From contig JAUYTA010000277.1 of the NCBI GenBank assembly GCA_030695265.1, positions 1-5,833 on the forward strand: 5,833 nt of DNA, given 5' to 3'. Position 1 is the stretch's first letter. Each line of letters opens with the position of its first letter. Under the pieces are notes generated by a model. The model was not told the DNA's origin. It did no database searches and saw only the letters and a program-made list of their open reading frames with translations. A program made the translations under genes and the position numbers. Positions 1 to 5,833 of this stretch are shown in pieces. This stretch comes from Bacteroidota bacterium (GTDB lineage: Bacteria; Bacteroidota; Bacteroidia; Bacteroidales; Prolixibacteraceae).

Positions 1-560
1 GGATCAGCCGGAATGAACCGGACATTGAACAGCGTTGGATTACCGTAAATGAAATTGGTAACATGCTCGTGGTACAACTTTTCGGAGGTCAATTGCTGAG
101 CTTTTTCGAGTGCATCGAAACGGACGGCTTCGGCCCAAAACCCAAAGTGGGTGAGAATGGAAGGTTTATCGCCCGCCAGTTGAAAACCAAGATAATCTGC
201 ATCCGACTGGCTGAATTCGTTGATTAATAATTTCATTCCGGCCAAATCGAGGAACGGATTATCGGCACAAACCCGGATGATCTTGCTGAATCCAAACTGT
301 TGAGCTGCCTGAATAAAACGGTCGAGCACATCGTTTTCCGAACCTCTGAAAACCGGAACCTGATGTTTTTCGGCAAGGGTGCAAATCCGGTCATCCAATG
401 GATTTACAGTAGTAGCCAGCACCACCTGAACTCCGGTTTTTTTTGCTTTTTCGAGCAATAAATCCAAAATGGTCTGCTCCTGAAAAAATGGCTGGATTAC
501 TTTCTCCGGCATTCGGGTGGATCCGGTTCGTGCTTGTATGATGATTCCTAATTTGGTCAT
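1..560 (-). CDS. SpsF-like cytidylyltransferase, N-terminal 186 codons (runs off the left edge)
   Basis: Nucleotidyltransferase of the cytidylyltransferase family (CTP_transf_3, SpsF/COG1861 type), which activates a sugar, often an acidic one, with CTP in the cytoplasm for surface glycan synthesis. The N-terminus reads MTKLGIIIQARTGSTRMPEK, the family nucleotide-binding signature (usual form QARxGSTRLPGKVL). Further family blocks follow: ATTVNPLDD at about 49-57, FRGSENDVLDRFIQAA at 71-86, the metal/substrate region IIRVCADNPFLD at 94-105, and the HEHVTNFIY stretch at 164-172. Full-length relatives have roughly 240-250 residues, so about a quarter is missing at the window edge. The ATG at 558-560 is chosen because the signature begins a few residues in; an A-rich leader without Shine-Dalgarno precedes it. 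Glu19 stands where Gly is usual in the PGK motif. It lies downstream of the flippase in the same direction, separated by an ATPase gene and repeats. The exact sugar cannot be told from the sequence. Confidence 0.88.
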   Translation of the reverse strand, partial: MTKLGIIIQARTGSTRMPEKVIQPFFQEQTILDLLLEKAKKTGVQVVLATTVNPLDDRICTLAEKHQVPVFRGSENDVLDRFIQAAQQFGFSKIIRVCADNPFLDLAGMKLLINEFSQSDADYLGFQLAGDKPSILTHFGFWAEAVRFDALEKAQQLTSEKLYHEHVTNFIYGNPTLFNVRFIPAD

Positions 561-577
561 TTTTTATTTATATGATT

Positions 578-591
578 GTCTGTATGCAGAC
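578..591. promoter_or_regulatory. 14-bp near-perfect palindrome upstream of the cytidylyltransferase
   Basis: GTCTGTATGCAGAC reads the same on both strands except for one central mismatched pair. It ends 17 bases before the cytidylyltransferase ATG. On the minus strand TAGGTCTG, overlapping it, matches the Bacteroidota -7 box TAnnTTTG with one mismatch, but I see no TTG at a suitable distance upstream. It could be an operator or a small leader hairpin, or chance; the sequence alone does not decide. Confidence 0.22.
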
Positions 592-620
592 CTATTTGGC
601 ATTTTGCGTCAGTCAGTTGT

Positions 621-688
621 GGTCATTTATTGTCATTCTGTAGTCATTTCCTGGCAACTTAATGACTACCAAATGACAATTGAATGCC
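621..688. repeat. Long imperfect inverted repeat built from GTCATT units
   Basis: The arms 629-648 and 661-680 are complementary at 18 of 20 positions around a 12-base loop (649-660). The pairing can be extended outward with a mismatch and one bulge to 621-627 and 683-688. The left arm is itself periodic: GTCATT occurs at 622, 632 and 643, and the right arm holds AATGAC at 661 and 672. Such a fold in an intergenic gap resembles REP/MITE-like interspersed elements. It could also stabilise or stop the minus-strand transcript, but no T-run follows in that direction, so a standard intrinsic terminator is not supported. Confidence 0.6.
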
Positions 689-705
689 CTTCGGCAGGCT
701 CAGGG
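687..705. repeat. CCCTTCGGCAGGCTCAGGG interspersed short element
   Basis: This 19-base sequence has CCCT/AGGG ends and closely resembles the CCCTTCGACAAGCTCAGGG element that recurs in intergenic DNA of many unrelated bacteria. It is much more GC-rich than the surrounding gap and abuts the GTCATT hairpin. Its function is unknown. That it is multicopy in this genome is inferred from resemblance, as only one copy lies in the window. Confidence 0.45.
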
Positions 706-724
706 AACTACTTTTATGACATTG

Positions 725-784
725 GTTAATATTACCTGTTTTAAACTCCTCGCTGATAACTTTTTCCAATGCTCTCCGCAAGTT
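725..784 (-). pseudogene. Possible scrap of a UDP-N-acetylglucosamine 2-epimerase gene
   Basis: Immediately after the TAA of the ATPase gene the same minus-strand frame stays open until 662. Its first 20 codons read NLRRALEKVISEEFKTGNIN. This looks like real protein rather than noise and recalls the region of hydrolysing UDP-GlcNAc 2-epimerases (NeuC/LegG type) just before the conserved NPYG motif, where sequences of the form AIxKALSxEF are common. NPYG itself is absent; after codon 20 the frame runs into the repeat elements and loses coding character. There is no start codon, so this is at best a leftover of a gene cut on both sides. An epimerase would fit the sugar-activating neighbour. The family assignment comes from memory of a short motif and is tentative. 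Confidence 0.3.
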
Positions 785-2635
785 TTATTTCGTGTGGTAT
801 TCAAACTTATTTTTTATTTCATTCATAAAATAACTTCCTATTGAACCTGCATTCATTAATCTGTTGTACACTTCTTTAGGAACATCAAGATACTGATAGA
901 TAGCACCATGTTGCAATTCAATTTCCAGAATTTGTTTTTCAGCATCGTAACCAACTGATGCTATAGTTGAAGAGGCAACGGGAGTTCGTTCAATGCCTGA
1001 ACCATGTATTGCGGCAATGGTTTTCATCAATTGTTCACCCAGTTCGGAGGTGAAATATTGTTGAGCCCTGCTAGTGAGTTTATCAGGTTGGGTAAGTTTT
1101 AGCCATCCTGCATCTATCAATGGTTTGATATGTTTTTGGAAGTTTTTCGTGTTTTTATAGAAGCCAATTAACTCGAAAATTTCGTCCCTTGTTTTGGGTT
1201 CTAAGCAACATTCCAGAATCTGCTTTGCCTTCGGACTTATACTGTTTCTGATAGCTTCTCTGTCTCTGTCTCCCAAACTGGAGACAGAGAGACTAAGATA
1301 AGGGTTAATCTCAATTAAGTTTTTGAATATAAATTGTTTATCTATGTCTCCACTTAGTTCCTCCTCAGAGCCTAAGATGGTTTTTACCAGCGGATGAATA
1401 GGAAGTGTGCACAGAAAATAGTTTCTGTCATCATCCGTCTCAAATACTGGTGGAGGTGAACCATTCTCCTCAAGACTTCTGTAAATAATAGGCAATCCGG
1501 TTCCTCTTCCTTCGGTTAATTTCAATTCTTTTAAAAAGCTGCCTATTTTTCGGTTTCTGTATTCTCTTGCAACAACCCTTTCCATTTTAAGCATCTTTTT
1601 GTCAATAGGAGGCATTGGCCCGGGGAAGCTCAATATTTCAATTTTATCGGGATGAACCTGTATTTCTACCGGATTCTCGCGTTCGTAACTTTTGTGATAA
1701 ACAGCATTAACCAGAGCCTCTTCAATTGCTTGGTAGGGATAGTTAAAGTATCTTACCGCTTCTGCTTGATTGGGGGCTTTTGAAACGTACTCTTGAAAAA
1801 TATTGGATTTAATAAAACTCATAGCATCTCTGAGTTGTTTAACTATTGAGCCTGTGAAAATCTTTTCAGAATAATCTTTACCAACTTTCCCTTTGTGAAC
1901 TACTATTTCGATTTTCGCGCCAGCAAAGAATTTGTCAGGATTTTCATTAAACATTAACAATCCGGCATTAGTGGGTCTCAAATTTTCATCGGTACCTTTG
2001 GCGATTTTCATTTGTTTACATAAATCAGAAAAAGAAATTTTTGTACTTTCCTCATACAAAGAACTCATTATCTCTTTAAGATGTTCCTGAATCAAATGTA
2101 AACTTAAATCGTTAAGTGTTGATTGTTGGTTTATTCTGTCATCAAAAGGGATGCGGGCAGTAAGTTCCAGTAATCTTCTTTCGTCATCTGAACTTTCTTT
2201 AACTTTAATGGTCATTGATCCACGTTTAATGTACCAAGCCTTTTCCGGTCTTTTATCACTAAGACTAACTGGTGCTTTGTAAGGACGATTATCGCCAGCC
2301 GGAGCCCAGATAATTAATATGTGTTTTCCGTTTATAGCATAAGGCTGTGAAACGGGCACATAACTTGGTGAAATTTTATACGTCAATTCAATTAATTTCT
2401 TCTGAAATGAATCCATTTGTTCGGGATTTAGTCCCAAAGGCGGAAGTTTGGCTATCCCATTTTCTTCTTCAACCCCAACAATGATGTACCCGCCATCCCA
2501 ATTGTTAATATCATTGGCAAAAGCACATAGGGAATGAACAATGTCTTCCGGATTCCATCCCTTTTTCAATTCAATACGATCCCATTCGATGGTATTACCA
2601 TGCAGCAATTCATTAATATTTATTGGTAAGGCCAT
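785..2635 (-). CDS. AlbA_2 / GHKL ATPase / Fic-like winged-helix protein with C-terminal KTSC domain
   Basis: Cytoplasmic nucleic-acid-associated ATP-binding protein of the group often labelled RecG-like or putative DNA-binding regulator; it has no helicase motifs. Residues about 14-145 form an AlbA_2 (Schlafen AlbA_2) domain, with Glu17 and Glu22 in the first motif and GGYIIVGV at 48-55. Residues about 295-410 are a GHKL-type ATPase domain (HATPase_c_4): N-box EEALVNAVYHK at 305-315 with Asn310, a PG motif at 338-339, and EGRGTG at 375-380. Residues about 467-530 resemble the Fic-like C-terminal winged helix (KPLIDAGWLKLTQPDK). Residues about 549-613 form a KTSC domain with its central Y-x-Y at 580-582. 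An in-frame TAA lies 18-16 bases before the ATG with no alternative ATG after it, so the start is firm; no Shine-Dalgarno is present. It follows the flippase by 40 bases and may be cotranscribed. Sampled 60-base lines are 30-38% GC against 45-58% in the neighbouring genes, which suggests transfer. Role unknown; regulator or defence effector are both possible. Confidence 0.88.
   Translation of the reverse strand: MALPININELLHGNTIEWDRIELKKGWNPEDIVHSLCAFANDINNWDGGYIIVGVEEENGIAKLPPLGLNPEQMDSFQKKLIELTYKISPSYVPVSQPYAINGKHILIIWAPAGDNRPYKAPVSLSDKRPEKAWYIKRGSMTIKVKESSDDERRLLELTARIPFDDRINQQSTLNDLSLHLIQEHLKEIMSSLYEESTKISFSDLCKQMKIAKGTDENLRPTNAGLLMFNENPDKFFAGAKIEIVVHKGKVGKDYSEKIFTGSIVKQLRDAMSFIKSNIFQEYVSKAPNQAEAVRYFNYPYQAIEEALVNAVYHKSYERENPVEIQVHPDKIEILSFPGPMPPIDKKMLKMERVVAREYRNRKIGSFLKELKLTEGRGTGLPIIYRSLEENGSPPPVFETDDDRNYFLCTLPIHPLVKTILGSEEELSGDIDKQFIFKNLIEINPYLSLSVSSLGDRDREAIRNSISPKAKQILECCLEPKTRDEIFELIGFYKNTKNFQKHIKPLIDAGWLKLTQPDKLTSRAQQYFTSELGEQLMKTIAAIHGSGIERTPVASSTIASVGYDAEKQILEIELQHGAIYQYLDVPKEVYNRLMNAGSIGSYFMNEIKNKFEYHTK
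1263..1290. repeat. Perfect 10-bp inverted repeat inside the ATPase gene
   Basis: TCTCTGTCTC at 1263-1272 and GAGACAGAGA at 1281-1290 are exact reverse complements around an 8-base loop. They encode residues 449-458 (LSVSSLGDRD) in the linker between the GHKL domain and the winged helix. Relatives often carry short peptide repeats of a TGQV-like kind in this linker, so the hairpin may be a by-product of repetitive, poorly constrained coding sequence rather than a signal. Confidence 0.5.
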
Positions 2636-2636
2636 T

Positions 2637-2666
2637 CTATGATATTTTAATTATTTGTCTGGCCAT
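2637..2666 (-). other. Nine-codon leader frame before the ATPase gene, with GGCCATT direct repeat
   Basis: On the minus strand an ATG at 2666 opens nine codons (MARQIIKIS) ending in a TAG one base before the ATPase ATG. Both starts share the context AATGGCC because GGCCATT is repeated at 2630-2636 and 2661-2667. Stop and next start are close enough for translational coupling. The alternative is chance in an AT-rich 40-base gap, with the repeat a small duplication. No Shine-Dalgarno supports translation of the leader. Confidence 0.15.
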
Positions 2667-2685
2667 TAAATTTGTTTATTTAATG
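2664..2685. repeat. AT-rich hairpin spanning the flippase stop codon
   Basis: CATTAAAT (2664-2671) and ATTTAATG (2678-2685) form a perfect 8-bp stem with a 6-base loop, overlapping the last codons and the TAA of the flippase. The stem is nearly all A/T and no T-run follows in the minus direction, so it is a poor terminator. It might mark the 3' end of the flippase message weakly, or be composition-driven chance. Confidence 0.2.
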
Positions 2686-4163
2686 ATTCGTAGATATTTT
2701 AAAACCTTATCAGCCATCAGGTTAAGATCGTCAGAAATATTAAACCAATAACTTAAACCGATAAACACCACGCTGATGGCCGAACAGCGGATAATTAGAT
2801 CAATCAAATAATGGAAGGGCAGGACCGGGATGATTTTGCCGATCGCAAAAGCCAGAACTCCGATTGCCACACATTTAAGATGGGTCAAACGAAACGGGAA
2901 TAATTTCATGTTCCAGTTGAGGTAGAAAACACGCATTGCAGAAGCAAGCGCCATTGAGAACAAGGAGGCAAGAGCCGCGCCATTCATTCCCCAAAGCGGA
3001 ATCAGTATCAGGTAAAAAATAACCACCAAAACCACCAGTACGCCTTGTGAATAGGTTTGAATCTTGTATTTGTGCGAAGTGCTGATGATCTGAACACTTA
3101 CCCCAGTGGAGGCGACAATCAGGTTCGACAATGAAATCAGGATAATTACCCATTCGCCACCACTGTATTCAGGAGGTAAAATTTTGAAAATATTGTGAAG
3201 GTTGGTAACCATCAGGATAAACAGCAGCAACCCGGCAAAAAGCTGATTGATGCTGCTTTTATAATAAATATCGTCGATGGTTTCCAGATCGTTGTCTTTC
3301 CATGCATCGGCAATAATGGTAGATGAAATTTTGCCGAGCGCCCGGTTTGGAATCAGGATAATAGTACCAAAGAAAAAGCTGATGGAATACACTCCGGTCA
3401 TCGAAAGATTGTAATATTCGTTCAGCAGGATTTTATCGATGCTGGTTAATGCCACAGAACTTAGCCCACCGATAATTCCATACAAAGCTAGGCTGATCAT
3501 TTCCTTCCGGAGTGGCGGCTGAATAAATTCAAGATTGGGTTTCAGGTTGAATTGTTTCCGGTAAATAAGCAAACCAGCCAGATAAACTGCCGGAAAACTA
3601 AGAATAACCACATAGCCAAAAACGTATTGTGTGAAGTTGATCCAGTGAAAGAAAAAAGCGATCAGTAAAAACAGGTTTCCTATGCGGTAAAGTAAATCGC
3701 TTAAAAAGGTGCCGGTGGTGGCATCAAAAAGCATTTTATTATAGGTATCCAGAATCAGAAAAAACATCCGGAAGAATATAAGCGGAACAAGGTACCAGAT
3801 GTACTGCACCAAAAGTGGCGACTTTTCAATATTGCTCTCAACAATTCCCGGCTTCAGAATAAAAAAACAGATGAGCGCAATGGCGAAACCCACCATTCCG
3901 ACAACAACTGCAAGAAAAACAAAGCCATTGTGGTTTTTATCCTTGTCCCTGAAATAGGAAAATAGACGGGCAGTTACATTGGTAAATCCGAGTGTCGAAA
4001 ACTGGGCATAAAGTGCCGAAACCGCTACCAGCACACTAATGAGGCCGATTTGATCCTGCGACATTAGTTTGGGCATAATAAGTGCCGTGGTGAAAAATCC
4101 AACTACAACGCCCAGGTACGAGTAAGCGGAACCCCTGATTGTTTGCCTTTTAATTACGCCCAT
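2676..4163 (-). CDS. Wzx/MATE-like polysaccharide (O-antigen type) flippase
   Basis: Inner-membrane transporter of the polysaccharide-biosynthesis branch of the MOP superfamily, expected to move undecaprenyl-diphosphate-linked oligosaccharide units across the cytoplasmic membrane. The 495 residues are within the usual family length. I count about 14 hydrophobic segments (roughly 14-33, 40-60, 81-103, 117-138, 157-173, 178-200, 220-241, 257-272, 306-323, 336-356, 371-391, 393-413, 430-447, 451-470). The N-terminus has the typical amphipathic lead, a glycine-rich first helix, and the PKLMSQDQIGLISV stretch after it, comparable to the P-x-x-x-x-x-x-x-G-x-x-s pattern of flippases. The region DKILLNEYYNLSMTGVYSIS at 243-262 is also family-like, as is WGMNGAALAS at 391-400. 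The ATG at 4161-4163 is the first Met before the hydrophobic core. It is the first gene of the minus-strand run, divergent from the YfhO gene, and precedes the ATPase gene by 40 bases. The glycan substrate is not readable from sequence. Confidence 0.9.
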   Translation of the reverse strand: MGVIKRQTIRGSAYSYLGVVVGFFTTALIMPKLMSQDQIGLISVLVAVSALYAQFSTLGFTNVTARLFSYFRDKDKNHNGFVFLAVVVGMVGFAIALICFFILKPGIVESNIEKSPLLVQYIWYLVPLIFFRMFFLILDTYNKMLFDATTGTFLSDLLYRIGNLFLLIAFFFHWINFTQYVFGYVVILSFPAVYLAGLLIYRKQFNLKPNLEFIQPPLRKEMISLALYGIIGGLSSVALTSIDKILLNEYYNLSMTGVYSISFFFGTIILIPNRALGKISSTIIADAWKDNDLETIDDIYYKSSINQLFAGLLLFILMVTNLHNIFKILPPEYSGGEWVIILISLSNLIVASTGVSVQIISTSHKYKIQTYSQGVLVVLVVIFYLILIPLWGMNGAALASLFSMALASAMRVFYLNWNMKLFPFRLTHLKCVAIGVLAFAIGKIIPVLPFHYLIDLIIRCSAISVVFIGLSYWFNISDDLNLMADKVLKYLRIIK

Positions 4164-4174
4164 TTAATTTAGTA

Positions 4175-4199
4175 ATTGACTTAAAAAGGTTTATTTTTG
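4175..4199 (+). promoter_or_regulatory. Candidate Bacteroidota promoter for the YfhO-family gene
   Basis: TATTTTTG at 4192-4199 is an exact match to the phylum's -7 box TAnnTTTG, 44 bases before the ATG. ATTG at 4175-4178 could serve as the -33 element, but the 13-base spacing is shorter than the usual 17-23, so the upstream half is weak. The 80-base gap between the divergent starts must also hold the flippase promoter; on the minus strand TATTTTCG (4214-4207) is a one-mismatch -7 box with no clear partner. Confidence 0.4.
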
Positions 4200-4243
4200 C
4201 TTCGCACGAAAATACGAATTAATAATATACTCCTGAAAATAAT

Positions 4244-5833
4244 ATGAATACAAAAAACCTTCTTCACAAATCAGGGCCGGTTATCCTGGCCATTGTTCTT
4301 TTTCTGGTGATCAGCGTAATTTATTTTTCACCTGTTTTGGAAGGAAAGAAGCTGCAAAGCTCTGACGGAACGCAGTTTAAAGGAATGGCCAAAGAAATTG
4401 TGGATTACCGCGAAGCCACCGGAAAAGAAGCGCTTTGGTCGAACAACATGTTCTCCGGAATGCCGGCTTACCTGACTTCGACCTTGTATCCGGGCGAATT
4501 GTTTGCAAAAGTGCAGCGAACCGTCACTGCCATTTCGCAACCGGTAATGATCCTCACCTTAAGTTTTCTGTTTTTCTTCATATTGTGTATTCTGCTCGAT
4601 ATTGGCGTTTGGATGGCTTTTGCAGCCAGTCTGGCTTATGGTTTTATGACTTTCACTTTTGTGGTGATGGTGACCGGCCATTTGACCAAAGCACACGCAC
4701 TTACTTATATGTCGCTCATTGTTGCCGGAATTTTATTCGCTTTCAGGAAAAATAAAATTGGCGGAAGCCTGATTGCCGCCCTGGGCCTGACCTGGATGTT
4801 AAGCGCCAACCACCTTCAAATGACTTATTATGTGGCTATTCTGGTGCTGATTATCGGAATTACGTATCTGATATTTGCCATTAAAGAAAAAACCTTGCCC
4901 GATTTTGCAAAAACGGCTGTACTCTTAATTATTGCAGCGATTATTGCTGTGGGCGCCAACTATTCACGCCTTTCAACGACCTACGAATACGGCAAATTTT
5001 CGATGCGCAGCCAATCGGAATTAAGCCTGAATGATGAAAACAAAACCAGTGGACTCGATCAGAATTACATTTTGGATTACAGCTACGATTTGGGTGAAGC
5101 TTTGACCGCTTTCATTCCGCGTTTTAAAGGCGGTGGCATGAGCGAATCATTGAGCACAAGTTCAGAAACTTACAAATTTCTGGCCGAATCGCAGGGTGCA
5201 GGTCCGGCAAAGAAAATGGTTGAAGGCGGAATGCCGATGTACTGGGGTAGTCAGCCCATTTCGGGAGCGCCCTTCTATTTTGGCGCTGTTTTGTGTTTCT
5301 TGTTTGTGCTTGGTTTGTTTGTGGTAAAAGGCAAAGACAAATGGTGGCTTCTGGCGGTATTCGTTATTTCGCTACTTTTATCGCTAGGCAAAAACTTCTC
5401 AATTTTAACCAATCTCATGCTCGACTATTTCCCCGGATACAACAAATTCAGGGATGTAAAAAATATCATCGTCATTCAGCAATTTGCCATGGCTTTGCTC
5501 GGAGTGCTGGCAATTAAAGAAGTATATCAGCGCAAAATCAGCGATGCCGAATTTATGAAAGGCCTGAAATATGCTTTCGGAATTACCGGAGGTCTTGCCC
5601 TTATTTTTGCTGTTTTGCCCGGTATGGCTGGTAGTTTCTCCGGAAGTTCAGATGCTCAGTATTTGCAGGCCGGCTATCCTCAACAGTTTATTGACGCTTT
5701 GATGGCCGACCGTGAAAGTGCCTTGCGAACAGATGCTTTCCGCACTTTTATATTTGTTGCATTGGCTGCTGCTGGTTTGTGGGCATACTGGAACAAAAAA
5801 ATTAAAGCGCAATATGCCATTGTTTTATGGGTT
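4244..5833 (+). CDS. YfhO-family multi-spanning membrane protein, N-terminal 530 codons (runs off the right edge)
   Basis: Large integral membrane protein of the YfhO family (PF09586), whose fold resembles GT-C glycosyltransferases; the Bacillus subtilis member takes part in sugar decoration of lipoteichoic acid using a polyprenyl-linked donor. The role in Bacteroidota is not established. Residues about 12-31 form the first membrane helix, followed by a periplasmic loop with the Bacteroidota-typical YFSPVLEGKKL, an acidic Asp41, and LWSNNMFSGMPAY at 64-76. Further hydrophobic spans lie near 100-119, 121-144, 150-167, 173-188, 193-213, 222-240, 343-362, 367-382, 406-424, 442-463 and 500-515. 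A polar loop of about 100 residues (241-342) separates the two halves. Relatives are usually about 800 residues or more, so the C-terminal part is outside the window. The ATG at 4244 is the first Met before the signal-anchor-like helix and has no Shine-Dalgarno. It diverges from the flippase, which suits a glycan-assembly locus but may be coincidental. Confidence 0.85.
   Translation, partial: MNTKNLLHKSGPVILAIVLFLVISVIYFSPVLEGKKLQSSDGTQFKGMAKEIVDYREATGKEALWSNNMFSGMPAYLTSTLYPGELFAKVQRTVTAISQPVMILTLSFLFFFILCILLDIGVWMAFAASLAYGFMTFTFVVMVTGHLTKAHALTYMSLIVAGILFAFRKNKIGGSLIAALGLTWMLSANHLQMTYYVAILVLIIGITYLIFAIKEKTLPDFAKTAVLLIIAAIIAVGANYSRLSTTYEYGKFSMRSQSELSLNDENKTSGLDQNYILDYSYDLGEALTAFIPRFKGGGMSESLSTSSETYKFLAESQGAGPAKKMVEGGMPMYWGSQPISGAPFYFGAVLCFLFVLGLFVVKGKDKWWLLAVFVISLLLSLGKNFSILTNLMLDYFPGYNKFRDVKNIIVIQQFAMALLGVLAIKEVYQRKISDAEFMKGLKYAFGITGGLALIFAVLPGMAGSFSGSSDAQYLQAGYPQQFIDALMADRESALRTDAFRTFIFVALAAAGLWAYWNKKIKAQYAIVLWV

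Noticed and set aside
621..688. Reading the GTCATT hairpin as a CRISPR-like array or intrinsic terminator
   Set aside because: Units are only 6-9 bases at 10-11-base spacing with no spacers, and no T-run follows the stem on either strand.
517..729. Plus-strand open frame of 70 codons across the left gap
   Set aside because: It overlaps the cytidylyltransferase start in antisense and runs through the hairpin and the 19-base element; the translation has no protein-like pattern.
785..2635. Calling the ATPase protein a RecG helicase
   Set aside because: No Walker A/B or helicase motifs are present; the ATP site is of GHKL type.
2875..3153. Second minus-strand open frame of 92 codons inside the flippase
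   Set aside because: It lies wholly within the flippase in another frame, while the flippase frame has clear membrane segments throughout.
4201..4210. TTCGCACGAA as an operator between the divergent genes
   Set aside because: Only 4-bp arms around two bases, which is expected by chance in a gap of this size.
4328..4540. Minus-strand open frame opposite the YfhO-family gene
   Set aside because: Antisense shadow of a well-supported membrane protein; no motif and no start context.
4435..4755. Plus-strand open frame of 106 codons in another frame of the YfhO-family gene
   Set aside because: Out of frame with the long protein that begins at 4244 and runs uninterrupted to the edge; Cys- and His-rich translation typical of a shadow.
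5293..5517. Plus-strand open frame of 74 codons
   Set aside because: Also an off-frame shadow of the YfhO-family gene.

Overview
The window looks like a chromosomal stretch from a member of the Bacteroidota, perhaps a marine or anaerobic Marinilabiliales-type lineage (the order is an inference from general protein style only). Supporting signs are the lack of Shine-Dalgarno sequences before all four start codons, an exact TAnnTTTG -7 promoter box before the right-hand gene, and a YfhO-type membrane protein with the form usual in this phylum.

Layout: three genes lie on the minus strand and one diverges on the plus strand. From right to left on the minus strand they are a 495-residue Wzx/MATE-like polysaccharide flippase (4163 down to 2676), a 616-residue ATP-binding protein (2635 down to 785), and the first 186 codons of an SpsF-like cytidylyltransferase (560 down to the window edge). 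On the plus strand, starting 80 bases beyond the flippase start, a large multi-spanning YfhO-family protein begins at 4244 and runs off the right edge with 530 codons visible. Flippase, cytidylyltransferase and YfhO all fit cell-surface polysaccharide or glycan assembly: activated acidic sugar, export of the lipid-linked unit, and possibly membrane-side glycosyl transfer.

The gene that does not fit is the 616-residue protein. It combines an AlbA_2/Schlafen-type domain, a GHKL-type ATPase domain, a Fic-like C-terminal winged helix and a terminal KTSC domain. It is visibly more AT-rich than its neighbours. Directly after its stop codon the same frame stays open and reads like a short scrap of a UDP-N-acetylglucosamine 2-epimerase. 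The gap beyond that (about 600-720) holds an imperfect 20-bp-stem hairpin made of GTCATT units and a copy-like 19-base element. I infer that this gene is cargo that entered a glycan operon and replaced or truncated a sugar-epimerase gene. Its function is unproven; regulation or defence are both possible.
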